DNA of 64,000 nucleotides from CAZWDL01 sp964632995 (GTDB taxonomy: Bacteria; Bacteroidota; Bacteroidia; Chitinophagales; Saprospiraceae). A program made the position numbers and the translations under genes. Every line of letters starts with the position of its first letter. The stretch's first letter is position 1. Location of the stretch: positions 16,202 to 80,201 of the forward strand of contig CAZWDL010000015.1 in the NCBI GenBank assembly GCA_964632995.1, read 5' to 3'. The notes under the pieces were generated by a model. The model had not been told where the DNA came from and did not search any database. It saw only the letters and a list, made by a program, of their open reading frames with translations. This document shows, in pieces, positions 26,927 to 35,286 of the stretch.

Positions 26927-27020
26927 AAAATTTTGGATTAATGCCGCCCTCATGCCTCTACCCCTGCCGTCACGCTTCCCGAAGCAGTCAAGCCCAAATC
27001 CGGTATTAATCCAAAATTTT
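26927..27020. repeat. 94-bp element with 20-bp terminal inverted repeats
   Basis: AAAATTTTGGATTAATGCCG at 26927-26946 and its reverse complement at 27001-27020 agree at 19 of 20 positions. The 54-base centre has no ORF. Size and layout resemble a very small MITE-like element or a duplicated terminator. No target-site duplication could be recognised. Confidence 0.6.
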
Positions 27021-27062
27021 CTGCTCTCCAAGCCAAGAGCAATCCGAAGCAGCCAAGAGCTA

Positions 27063-27860
27063 TCAGACCTCCCCCCGGAAGACTTCGTCTTTGAGGTTAC
27101 CATAGTCATCGAAGCTCTGTCTCACACTGAAGAGTATCGTCAGGGCTACGCTCAGGGTGATACACACAAAAATGGTGATCATAATCGCGATCTGGTACCG
27201 GATTGCTGTATCCGGTGAGGAGCCGCCGATGATCTGCCCGGTCATCATGCCGGGGAGGAAGACGACGCCCATGGTGGCCATGCTGGCGATGGAAGGGTTG
27301 AGGGAAGCCTTGAGGCCGTCGCGGAAGAAGGGGACCAGGCCTTCCAGCTGACTGGCGCCGGCAGCAAGGTGATAGAGGTATCGGTCGCGGTCATTGCGGA
27401 TTGCCTTGTAGAAATCCGCGATACCGATGACGATGCCCTTGAGGGCGTTGCCCAGCAGCATACCGCCGATGATGATGAGATACTGCGCGGTAAAGATGTT
27501 GTCGAGATCGAGGAGGATACCGTTGAAAAACAGGAGGATGGAACCGGCCGATAAAAACAAAGCGGTAAACACCGGAGCGATAAACTTCCGGTAGTTCAAC
27601 TCGGAGTTATTAATCGCGGAAAAAGTTGCGAAGCCGATAGCTGCGACCACCCAGCCGATGTTAACCCAGGTATTATCCCAGCGGAAGACGTAGATGAGCG
27701 CGGCCCCTACCGCCGCCAACTGCGCCGTCATCCGCAGCACGGCTATCAGCAGGCGCTGCAGAATGCCGATACGGAAATACCAGGCGATGCCCAGAGGGAT
27801 CAAGAGGAGAAGGTAGCAGAGGGCCATAGCCCAGAGGGGGATGTTGACGGCGGTGTCCAT
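27063..27860 (-). CDS. fetB: FetB-type ABC permease (UPF0014)
   Basis: A 265-residue inner-membrane permease of the UPF0014/FetB family, which together with FetA exports iron and protects against peroxide stress in E. coli. The ATG at 27858-27860 (MDTAVNIPLW) is used; the reading frame extends to a TTG seven codons further up. About seven membrane helices can be drawn. The family-conserved middle GNALKGIVIGIADFY, GASQLEGLVPFFRDGLKA, TMGVVFLPGMMTGQIIGGS and YQIAIMITIFV are all present. The ATPase gene lies upstream on the same strand, but the two are separated by 290 bases of foldback DNA, unusual for a two-gene ABC operon. Confidence 0.9.
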   Translation of the reverse strand: MDTAVNIPLWAMALCYLLLLIPLGIAWYFRIGILQRLLIAVLRMTAQLAAVGAALIYVFRWDNTWVNIGWVVAAIGFATFSAINNSELNYRKFIAPVFTALFLSAGSILLFFNGILLDLDNIFTAQYLIIIGGMLLGNALKGIVIGIADFYKAIRNDRDRYLYHLAAGASQLEGLVPFFRDGLKASLNPSIASMATMGVVFLPGMMTGQIIGGSSPDTAIRYQIAIMITIFVCITLSVALTILFSVRQSFDDYGNLKDEVFRGEV

Positions 27861-27896
27861 GATAGGTCTTTTTTGATACAACTGCTTGTTTTGTGA

Positions 27897-28066
27897 GTTT
27901 AGAAGTTTAGCGTTTCGCCCTTCCCGACACTGCGTGTACGTGGCAGGCTGGGCTCGCTGTTTTGAAGTTTAGCAGGTCTGAAACCGGAAATCTCATTTTC
28001 GGACCTGCTAAACTTCTAAACCAGCCACGCCCGACCGGAAGGGCCGTGGCGTCTAAACTTCTAAAC
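27897..28066. repeat. nested foldback element between fetA and fetB
   Basis: Outer arms GTTTAGAAGTTTAG (27897-27910) and CTAAACTTCTAAAC (28053-28066) are perfect reverse complements. Inside, 27964-27982 (GAAGTTTAGCAGGTC...) pairs with 27997-28015 over about 19 bp with one mismatch, and a third copy of CTAAACTTCTAAAC is at 28008-28021. A GCCACG/CGTGGC stem lies at 28024-28050, and 27923-27943 is a copy of the 21-bp repeat also found at 6725-6745. No ORF. Confidence 0.7.
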
Positions 28067-28150
28067 TTTTTTCGATCCACTCAATTATTGACGCTAAATT
28101 TGCACAATCCGTAGGGCGGGCATTCCCAACTTTTAAGGATTTTGCCTCTT

Positions 28151-28774
28151 TTACCCTTCCAACTCAATCTCCCGGAAGTTGTACCCACGCCAGCCACGGT
28201 CGTGCGAAACGACGATCATTGTCTTTCCTTCCATGCCCGCCAGGTGTTCGATGACTTTGTCGCGCAGGGCCTCGTCGATAGCGGAGGTGACCTCATCCAG
28301 GAGGTACAGCTCGCGGTCCAGCAATAAAGCGACTATGAGAGCCACCCGCTGCTTCTCGCCCCCCGACAGCTTGCCGATGTTCTGCTGCAGCTTGTCGGGC
28401 TCCAGGTCGAAAGCCCCGAATTTGTCCAACACCTGCTCCTCCTCGTACTGAAGATGCCGGTTGGCGCGGTAGCCGTAGATATCGCGGATAAAGTCTTCCA
28501 CCTTTCCCGAACCAATGTTTAGCTCCTGGCTGACGAAGGCCATGCGCTGCCGCAGCGACCACACGTTCTCGCGGCTGAGCGGCTCCCCGTCAATGCGCAC
28601 TTCGCCCTCATCCGGGCGAACGAAGCCCAGGATAAGCCGCAGGAGGGTCGACTTTCCACTGCCTGAGGGGCCTTTGACGAGTATTTTTTGGCCTGCTTTC
28701 ACTTCCAGATTGAAGTCCTGAAAGAGGGGCTTGCCGCCCAGGCGGAGAGAGAGGTGGTGGAGTTGGAGTTGCAT
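28151..28774 (-). CDS. fetA: FetA-type ABC ATPase
   Basis: A 207-residue ABC ATPase. Walker A is GPSGSGKST (about 36-44), the signature is LSGGEKQRVALIVALL, Walker B is LYLLDEVTSAIDEAL, and the H-loop is IVVSHD. The pairing with an FetB/UPF0014 permease just downstream identifies it as the energising subunit of that iron-export-type transporter. The short length and the VTSAID (rather than PTSALD) D-loop fit FetA. It is the first gene of the pair on the minus strand. The 109-base space to the regulator at 28884 has no clear promoter motif, although TCAATTTG on the minus strand near 28850 comes close to TAnnTTTG. Confidence 0.85.
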   Translation of the reverse strand: MQLQLHHLSLRLGGKPLFQDFNLEVKAGQKILVKGPSGSGKSTLLRLILGFVRPDEGEVRIDGEPLSRENVWSLRQRMAFVSQELNIGSGKVEDFIRDIYGYRANRHLQYEEEQVLDKFGAFDLEPDKLQQNIGKLSGGEKQRVALIVALLLDRELYLLDEVTSAIDEALRDKVIEHLAGMEGKTMIVVSHDRGWRGYNFREIELEG

Positions 28775-28883
28775 GCGTGGCCATTACCTGTTTCCGGCTA
28801 TAAGATATCGACCGGCTAAATGCAGAATCACGGATGATTAAGATACAAATTGAAAAGAGGGAATTGTAATTTACCTGGATTAT

Positions 28884-29912
28884 TCAAAGTGAATTACGGA
28901 GGATTAGTTTGGAATGAATCACTTCAATATCTCTTTTTTTGTTTAATATTTTTTCTGCTGTCAACTGGCCCATTCTTCCAAAATCAATAGCAACGGTGGT
29001 GATCCCTCCCTCGAGAATCTCTTTGACATCGGTATCGTTGTAAGTGATCAGGCCAACGTCTCGTCCCAGTTTTAGTCCATACCGGCGGCATAGTTTGATA
29101 ACTTTAACCATATCGCGATCATCTACTGCTCTTAATGTCAGATAAACATTTCCTTTTTGAAAACCTTTTTCCTGAATACCGGTGCATATGTTTGAAGGAA
29201 ATCCAGTTTCGAGGGTGAATCTTTGAAAACCCTCTTTTACTTCTGCAAAGTGCAAGATGTGGTTGGGAACAACGAGTATAAGCTTCCGGTATTTACCCAG
29301 ATGGCTTTGTGCCTCAATTAAAGCCTGATACACATTGGTTGCAAAATCCTGATAGACCATTGTGTATTCCCCTTCCAGCTTCTCTTCCTTACAATCGAGT
29401 ATAATTCTTTTTTCCGGGGGGATGAGGTTCAGAATTTCACGTACATCTTCTTTCATAAAAGTGACAATGACAAAATGGGTATAATTTTGGAGATTGTCAC
29501 TGATTAATGACTTAAATACATGAGGGTTATGATGATGAAAGTAAACATCTACTTCCCCTTCTTCTCCTATGGTGTTATAGAAAGACTGATATAGCTCATC
29601 TTTGAATGCAGTCATCTTATCCAGCATCATCAGAATTCTGAGTTTTGGCCGGACACCAACCCTTTGCACGAAATAACCGCGGCGGTTTGCAGATCTGACG
29701 ACGCCTTTTTCACTGAGGTGATTAAGTGCTTTGAATACCGTTTCCCGGCTGATATTCAACTCTTGGGAAAGTTGATTAACGGAGGGCAGGCGCTGATTGA
29801 CCGTGAGATTGCCCTCATCGATCAATCGGATAATTTCTTCCGCCAGTTGTATGTATTTTGGTTGGAGCGAGGATTCTTCTATTTCAAGTTCATCTATCAT
29901 GCTTGTTCTCAT
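28884..29912 (-). CDS. GntR-type regulator with LacI-like sensor domain
   Basis: A 342-residue transcription factor. The N-terminal winged helix of the GntR family (about 16-85) contains the pattern NQRLPSVNQLSQELNISRETV then FKALNHLSEKGVV. From about 95 to the end is a periplasmic-binding-protein-like sensor domain (PKLRILMMLDKMTAFKDEL, VGLITYNDTDVKEILEGGIT, GRMGQLTAEKIL), the type found in LacI and AraR regulators. Such AraR-like chimeras usually bind sugars. It is divergent from the SusC gene, so it most likely controls the polysaccharide locus to the right by sensing a mono- or oligosaccharide in the cytoplasm. The ATG at 29912 is used; a second one at 29900 is possible. Confidence 0.9.
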   Translation of the reverse strand: MRTSMIDELEIEESSLQPKYIQLAEEIIRLIDEGNLTVNQRLPSVNQLSQELNISRETVFKALNHLSEKGVVRSANRRGYFVQRVGVRPKLRILMMLDKMTAFKDELYQSFYNTIGEEGEVDVYFHHHNPHVFKSLISDNLQNYTHFVIVTFMKEDVREILNLIPPEKRIILDCKEEKLEGEYTMVYQDFATNVYQALIEAQSHLGKYRKLILVVPNHILHFAEVKEGFQRFTLETGFPSNICTGIQEKGFQKGNVYLTLRAVDDRDMVKVIKLCRRYGLKLGRDVGLITYNDTDVKEILEGGITTVAIDFGRMGQLTAEKILNKKRDIEVIHSKLILRNSL

Positions 29913-30021
29913 ATTTCGCGTAGAAGAAGCTTTCTATTAATAAGCTGGGTATAGTAAATGAATTAATTTTCTCGAAATGTACTAACAAATTTTTAAACAT
30001 CGGGTTTCGCATATATGCAAT

Positions 30022-30177
30022 TCATTGGTTTTGATTTCTGATTGTTGCTTCACTACTGCCTATTGCAAAACGCATTGCCGGGTCTTCCAATGCCTCCTGA
30101 CGAAGAATCCATGAGTAATCGGGGTTAATCCCTTTTGCATTGTGATAATTTTTCTTACCTGGGTCTGATCTTTTCAT
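30022..30177 (-). CDS. possible 51-residue protein
   Basis: Minus-strand frame from an ATG at 30175-30177 to a TGA at 30022-30024, encoding a 51-residue protein that starts MKRSDPGKKNYHNAKG and continues with NPDYSWILRQEALEDPAMRF. The amino-acid composition is protein-like, and a GAGGTG sequence lies about 10 bases before the ATG, unusually good for this window. It lies in the 500-base control region between the regulator and susC, in the same direction as the regulator and 110 bases upstream of it. No family is recognised. It may be a small conserved protein or a fragment of a decayed gene. Confidence 0.45.
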   Translation of the reverse strand: MKRSDPGKKNYHNAKGINPDYSWILRQEALEDPAMRFAIGSSEATIRNQNQ

Positions 30178-30274
30178 TGATTTGCTCACCTCGTTTTCAA
30201 GTAATTACCAACATCATTTTACTATTAGGCAAAAAAAAAGTATAAAATTTTTCCTTTGGATAATAATAAAATAT

Positions 30275-30303
30275 TAGCTTTGACAGACCAGACCAAACCA
30301 GAC
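30275..30303 (+). promoter_or_regulatory. susC promoter with tandem CAGAC repeat
   Basis: TAGCTTTG (30275-30282) fits the TAnnTTTG -7 element exactly. One base later begins a four-unit pentamer repeat, CAGAC CAGAC CAAAC CAGAC (30284-30303), which would cover the transcription start. A TTTG at 30255-30258 is the best -33 candidate though its spacing is short. The repeat is a good candidate operator for the divergent GntR-type regulator; this is inference. The rest of 29913-30417 is AT-rich and contains only the small ORF at 30022-30177. Confidence 0.5.
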
Positions 30304-30417
30304 TAGTTATTGAGGACTGTATTTAATCCCCTGAGGTGAAAAAAAGTTCTTCATCCAAAAGTGGATAGGCAATTCAAAAATCTTATCGATCACAGAGTAC
30401 CTAAAAACCCTCATTCT

Positions 30418-33411
30418 ATGCAGAAATGTCTCTTACTACTCACTTGTTTATTGGCTAGCTGGAACTTAGCTGCGCAATCGCGGACAGTGACGGGCATGGT
30501 CGAAGACGAAACCGGCACTCCGCTCATTGGTGTGAATGTGCTGGTCAAAGGTACCCTTGCGGGTACAGTAACCGATTTTGACGGAAGCTTTACGCTTGAT
30601 GTTCCGGAAGGAAGAGACACCTTGGTGTTCTCCTATACGGGATACAGAACAACAGAAGTTGATATCACTTCCTCTTCCAACGTGGAACTGGTCCTTTCCC
30701 AGGATATTTATGGTCTGGACGAAGTTGTGGTGGTGGGATACGCCACCCAGAAAGAGGTTAATCTAACGGGATCAGTGGAGGTCATTGACGGCGATGAAGT
30801 AGCCAGGCAACCGGTATTTCAGACCTCTCAGGCGCTGGCCGGTCTGGCGCCCGGGCTTACCGCCACCCAGTCCAGTGGTCAGCCGGGAAATGATGGGGCT
30901 ACCATCCGTATTCGCGGTATCGGTACACTCGGCGCCGGAAGCAAGAACGATCCGCTGATCCTGGTAGACGGGATTCCGGATAACCTCAACGGGGTTGATC
31001 CCAATGATATCGAAAGTATTTCAGTACTAAAGGATGCCGCTGCTGCTTCCATTTACGGTTCCCGGGCCGCAAATGGTGTTATTCTGATTACCACCAAACG
31101 GGGTGCGGCAGGCGAGGTCAAGTTCAGTTACAGCAACAACGTCGGTTTTCAGGAAATAACCCAGAACCTTCAATATGAAGATGCCATTGGGTACATGGAA
31201 AATTTTAATAAAGCCCAGCCCGGCTCTTTTGAAGAATCCTTTATCAATCAGTACCGGGACAATATGGCCTCCAATCCGGATTTGTATCCTAACACAGACT
31301 GGGTAGATGAGTTGTTTTCAGAAACCGGTATGCAGCAGTATCACCGCCTTTCAGTCAATGGAGGCTCCGAATCCATTCGGATCGCAGCTTCTATTTCCTA
31401 CATGAATCAAAAAGGTAATATACCGAACTTTGATTTTCAGCGTTATAACGGCCGTTTCAATTCGGACATTAAAGTATCCGATAAGTTTGATATCAACTTC
31501 GATCTGAACTTTCGCCGGACGCTCAACGAGGAACCTACTTCTGGTCTCGGCTTGCTCACCCGCCAGGCCTACCGGATTCCACCACTGTTCACAGGGGTCA
31601 ACAGCGACGGATCCTACGGACAAGGATTCAGTGAGCGAAATCCGATCGCCGAAGTATTTGACGGCGGCATGCGCAACGAAACCTTCAACTATTTTCGCGG
31701 CGTGTTGAAGGCCAATTTCCGGCCGGTAGAGGGGCTGGTCTTATCTGCCACTTACTCTCCGCAGTACAACGATGATTTGTTTAAGAGTTTCCGGGCGATA
31801 TGGGAGTGGTTCGACGTCCCCTCCGGAACTTCGGGAACCGAACCCAACCAGAATTTTCTCTCACAGACCAACCGCCGGTCTTTCCAGGATAACTTCAACT
31901 TTATTGTTAATTACGACAAACTTTACGGCAATCACCATGTAGGCTTAACGGCCGGATATGAATTTCTGAAATTCGACCAGCAGTCTTTCAGTGCTTTTCG
32001 GGATAATTTCACGCTCCAGGAATTTCAGCAGTTGGACCAGGGCTCGGCAGAAAACGCCCAGAACGGCGGCTCCGCTACGCTAAATGGTCTGCAATCCTTT
32101 TTTGGTCGGATCAACTACGCTTTTGACGACCGTTACCTTCTGGAGGCGAATATCAGAAGGGATGCCTCTTCCCGGTTTGCTGAAGAGAATCGCGTCTCCA
32201 TCTTTCCTTCCTTTTCTGTTGGTTGGAGAATATCCCAGGAGGACTTCATGGCTGCTCAGAATGTATTCTCTGATCTGAAGTTACGTGCCTCCTGGGGACA
32301 GCTGGGAAATCAGCAAATCGGTGGTGATTTTCCCTACCAGTCTCTTTTCGGTATAGGAAATGACAATTATTTATTCGGTGGTAGCATCTTCACCGGCGGA
32401 TCCCAAAGCGTATTGGCTAACAGGGGGCTGCAGTGGGAAACAACTGAAACGACCAATTTCGGGGTAGACGCCGGCTTTCTTAATAATCGTCTGACCTTGA
32501 GTGCGGAATACTATATTCGTAAAACTGAAGATATCTTATTGGAGGCGACCATCCCGCTTTCAACCGGCCTTAACCCCCCGTTCCAGAATGTGGGGACTGT
32601 CGAAAACCAGGGTGTGGATCTGGCACTCGACTGGCGGGATAAAATAGGTAGCGTCTCATACGGTTTTCGCTTCAATTTTGCCGACGTCACCAATGAGGTG
32701 GTTGACTTGGGTGGCCTGAATCAGCTGCCGCCCGGTAACACCATCGTGAGAGTAGGAGAGGCCATTAACTCCATTTTCGGATACCAGGTAATGGGTTTTT
32801 TCCAGTCGCAGAGCGAAGTAGACGGGGCACCCACCCATTTCGGGCAGGTGCTTCCGGGTGATCTGCGCTATGACGATGTCAACGCAGACGGCGTAATAAC
32901 GGCCGACGACCGGATGGTGATCGGCAATCCTCTGCCCCGTCAAACTTATGGCCTGGACCTCTTCGCTTCTTTCAAAGGGATAGATTTTAATATCTCCATG
33001 CTCGGCGTTGGATCGCGAGACGTCGTCCTGGGCGGGGATGTGGCTTATGCTTTCTCTAATGCCGGTAAAATCCAAACCTGGCAAACAGATTCCTGGACGC
33101 CCGAGAACACGGATGCTTCCTATCCGCGACTGTTTTCCGGGACGGAACACAACAACTGGCGGACCAATAGCTTCTGGGTCTTCGATGCCTCATACTTCCG
33201 GGTCAGAAATGTTACTTTGGGATATAATTTCCCTGCCTCCCTGATGAACCGGTTCTTTTTAGAAGATTTGCGAATCTATGCTTCCGGACAAAATCTGTTT
33301 ACCGTTGACAATATGCCCGAGGGCATCGACCCAACGGTACCCAATTTTACCGGAGGAGGCTATTACCCAATTACATCTGTATATACTCTTGGGTTAAACG
33401 TCAGTTTCTAA
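30418..33411 (+). CDS. SusC/RagA TonB-linked outer-membrane transporter
   Basis: A 997-residue SusC-family transporter. The ATG at 30418 is chosen because it opens the signal peptide MQKCLLLLTCLLASWNLAAQ; the open frame extends to a GTG at 30361. Domains: carboxypeptidase-D-like repeat (about 22-105), the SusC-specific DEVVVVGYATQKEVNLTGSV linker (about 108-130), a plug with IRIRGIGTLGAG and LVDGIP, SVLKDAAAASIYGSRAANGV, and then the barrel, ending YTLGLNVSF with the terminal Phe. It imports oligosaccharides across the outer membrane together with the SusD lid encoded 13 bases downstream. It is the first gene of the polysaccharide locus, transcribed from the promoter near 30280. Confidence 0.97.
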   Translation: MQKCLLLLTCLLASWNLAAQSRTVTGMVEDETGTPLIGVNVLVKGTLAGTVTDFDGSFTLDVPEGRDTLVFSYTGYRTTEVDITSSSNVELVLSQDIYGLDEVVVVGYATQKEVNLTGSVEVIDGDEVARQPVFQTSQALAGLAPGLTATQSSGQPGNDGATIRIRGIGTLGAGSKNDPLILVDGIPDNLNGVDPNDIESISVLKDAAAASIYGSRAANGVILITTKRGAAGEVKFSYSNNVGFQEITQNLQYEDAIGYMENFNKAQPGSFEESFINQYRDNMASNPDLYPNTDWVDELFSETGMQQYHRLSVNGGSESIRIAASISYMNQKGNIPNFDFQRYNGRFNSDIKVSDKFDINFDLNFRRTLNEEPTSGLGLLTRQAYRIPPLFTGVNSDGSYGQGFSERNPIAEVFDGGMRNETFNYFRGVLKANFRPVEGLVLSATYSPQYNDDLFKSFRAIWEWFDVPSGTSGTEPNQNFLSQTNRRSFQDNFNFIVNYDKLYGNHHVGLTAGYEFLKFDQQSFSAFRDNFTLQEFQQLDQGSAENAQNGGSATLNGLQSFFGRINYAFDDRYLLEANIRRDASSRFAEENRVSIFPSFSVGWRISQEDFMAAQNVFSDLKLRASWGQLGNQQIGGDFPYQSLFGIGNDNYLFGGSIFTGGSQSVLANRGLQWETTETTNFGVDAGFLNNRLTLSAEYYIRKTEDILLEATIPLSTGLNPPFQNVGTVENQGVDLALDWRDKIGSVSYGFRFNFADVTNEVVDLGGLNQLPPGNTIVRVGEAINSIFGYQVMGFFQSQSEVDGAPTHFGQVLPGDLRYDDVNADGVITADDRMVIGNPLPRQTYGLDLFASFKGIDFNISMLGVGSRDVVLGGDVAYAFSNAGKIQTWQTDSWTPENTDASYPRLFSGTEHNNWRTNSFWVFDASYFRVRNVTLGYNFPASLMNRFFLEDLRIYASGQNLFTVDNMPEGIDPTVPNFTGGGYYPITSVYTLGLNVSF

Positions 33412-33424
33412 ACCTTAACTTTAA

Positions 33425-35197
33425 ATGCCGAATACAATGAGATACGTTCAATATAAAATCATTTTATTATGCGGCCTGTTCGGCTTTCTGGGATGCGAGG
33501 ATGCGATACTCGACCTGGAAAACCCGACTGCGCCCACTGATGCTACCTTCTTTCAGACCGAAGATCAACTGGAGGTTGCCTTAACAGGGGCTTACGAGCT
33601 GGTTATTTGGGAGCCTAGCGCCCCCTGGCCTCAAAACCTGGATAACTCGACGGACCTTGGATTCTTAAGGGGCAACATCGGCGGATTGATCCCCTCTGCC
33701 ATCGGCACCATTTCCTCAACCGACGGTGTTGTTTCAAGCACCTATGAACACATGTACGTCGGTATACAGCGTACAAACAACCTGCTGCAGAATATGGAGA
33801 AAGCTGAAGATGTGACGGATCCGAACCGCTTTGCACAAATACGGGGCGAAGCTCTATTTCTCCGTGCCTATTATTACCATTTCCTGCTTGAACTTTATGG
33901 CGATGTTCCTTTTCGTACGCAGGTCTCCACCTCGCTGGAAGGTCTCGAACTGGAGAGAACTCCGAAGGCGGAAATAGCTGATAATTTATTGTCAGACCTG
34001 GAAACTGTCGCCTCTCTATTGCCGGATACCTGGGACGGAGCTAATGCAGGTAGAGCAACAAGAGGAGCAGCATTAACCTTGCGCAGCCGCATTGCCCTGT
34101 ACAATGAGAACTGGAGCGAAGCAGAAGCTTCAGCCCGCGCTGTAATGGATATGGGCATGTTTAGCTTGCATCAGGATTACGAATCTTTGTTTACGGCAGA
34201 AGGCGTACGTTCCGAAGAAGTGATTTTTGATATGCCCTTCGCCGAAGGTTTTAACACCCAACGGCTTCCAAGGGTACAGGGATCCCGCTTCGGGGGCTGG
34301 AGTCAACTGGTTCCCTCCCAGCAGATGGTAGATTCCTATGAATGCACTGACGGGCTACCGATCGATGAGTCCCCCCTGTATGATCCGGCCTCCCCCTATG
34401 AAAACCGCGATCCACGACTGGATGCCTCTATTGTAAGACCGGGAGCTACCTGGACGGGCGTTCGCTTTGAAACACATTCGGACAGTGTACAAACGGATGT
34501 GGTGTCCGGTGGAGAAGTAGTCGGCCGGACGGCCAACTTGAACGCTACAAATACCAATGCCGGTCCCAACCGCTTTACGACTTTTACCGGTTACCTTTGG
34601 AAAAAGTTTTCTGACGAACCGGCCCTGATGGGGCAGGGAAACGTCGATCAGTCCATTCTGAATATTATTCTAATGCGGTATGCGGAGGTATTGCTGAATT
34701 ACGCGGAAGCAAAAATAGAAGCGGGCAATATTGATCAAAGCGTGCTTGATGCTATGAATGACATCAAGGCCCGGGCCTACGGCACGACCCGGGAAGACGT
34801 AAATAATTACCCGGCCGTCACTACTTTAGATCAGAAGGAACTACGGCGGATATTGAGAAGGGACCGAAAGGTTGAACTAGCTGATGAAGGCTTCCGGCTC
34901 TTCGATATACGAAGGTGGCGAATTGCAGAAAAAGTCATGAATACTCCTCTGTACGGCTCGCCGGCCAACGGCTGGAGCCTTATCGGTGAGGAACTGAACT
35001 TTATCCCGGATATCGACGAAGACGGATTCATCGACTACACCGGTGCCCCTTCTATGCCCAGGGTGGAAACGGGGAACCTGATGTATCGCGAAGTGGAAGT
35101 CCGGCTCTTCGATCCGGACAGACATTACCTGTGGCCTATTCCGCAGGCGGAAGTCGACGCTTCCGTAGGAGCCGTTAAACAGAATCCCGGATATTAG
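33425..35197 (+). CDS. SusD/RagB glycan-binding lipoprotein
   Basis: A 590-residue SusD-family lipoprotein with lipobox FLGC (Cys24). N-terminal NPTAPTDATFFQTEDQLEVA, then RGEALFLRAYYYHFLLELYGDVPF (the TPR-containing SusD core, about 135-160) and C-terminal ILRRDRKVELADEGFRLFDIRRW and YLWPIPQAEVDASVGAVKQNPGY are all classic. It binds the target glycan at the cell surface as the lid of SusC. A strong hairpin follows 18 bases after the stop (35216-35252), which may limit read-through so that SusC and SusD are made in excess of the downstream proteins. Confidence 0.97.
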   Translation: MPNTMRYVQYKIILLCGLFGFLGCEDAILDLENPTAPTDATFFQTEDQLEVALTGAYELVIWEPSAPWPQNLDNSTDLGFLRGNIGGLIPSAIGTISSTDGVVSSTYEHMYVGIQRTNNLLQNMEKAEDVTDPNRFAQIRGEALFLRAYYYHFLLELYGDVPFRTQVSTSLEGLELERTPKAEIADNLLSDLETVASLLPDTWDGANAGRATRGAALTLRSRIALYNENWSEAEASARAVMDMGMFSLHQDYESLFTAEGVRSEEVIFDMPFAEGFNTQRLPRVQGSRFGGWSQLVPSQQMVDSYECTDGLPIDESPLYDPASPYENRDPRLDASIVRPGATWTGVRFETHSDSVQTDVVSGGEVVGRTANLNATNTNAGPNRFTTFTGYLWKKFSDEPALMGQGNVDQSILNIILMRYAEVLLNYAEAKIEAGNIDQSVLDAMNDIKARAYGTTREDVNNYPAVTTLDQKELRRILRRDRKVELADEGFRLFDIRRWRIAEKVMNTPLYGSPANGWSLIGEELNFIPDIDEDGFIDYTGAPSMPRVETGNLMYREVEVRLFDPDRHYLWPIPQAEVDASVGAVKQNPGY

Positions 35198-35215
35198 GCT
35201 GAGATTTAATGAGTA

Positions 35216-35252
35216 ACGCTCAGTCCGATCCACATTGGTGAGGACTGAGCGT
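35216..35252 (+). terminator. strong hairpin after susD, likely attenuator or RNA-processing site
   Basis: ACGCTCAGTCC (35216-35226) pairs perfectly with GGACTGAGCGT (35242-35252), an 11-bp stem with a 15-base loop. No T run follows, so it is more likely a transcript-stabilising or attenuating hairpin than a complete terminator. Confidence 0.6.
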
Positions 35253-35286
35253 GCTTATGATTTAGGAAACATGCATAAATGAATTT

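Larger units (their letters stand above)
26330..27062. other. repeat-rich intergenic region
   Basis: 733 bases with no supported gene. It contains degenerate ACACAGAGAT-CAC-AGG words (26402-26470; a related word is at 21191-21212), the long nested inverted repeat at 26528-26782, the element at 26927-27020, and repeated CCGAAGCAG words (near 26898, 26979 and 27041). The 168-codon minus-strand reading frame at 26603-27109 is built on these repeats and is not a credible protein. Confidence 0.6.

Noticed and set aside
26603..27109. 168-codon minus-strand frame
   Set aside because: It is made of intergenic inverted-repeat DNA, overlaps the fetB end and has no protein-like pattern.
30284..30303. 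Phase-variable promoter switch (invertible)
   Set aside because: The pentamers are direct repeats with no inverted repeats flanking the promoter and no recombinase gene nearby; slippage or operator function remains possible.
29913..30417. Hybrid two-component or ECF sigma/anti-sigma regulation of susC
   Set aside because: No sensor kinase, sigma factor or anti-sigma gene is adjacent, and the SusC lacks an N-terminal signalling (STN) domain; the GntR-type regulator is the only candidate.
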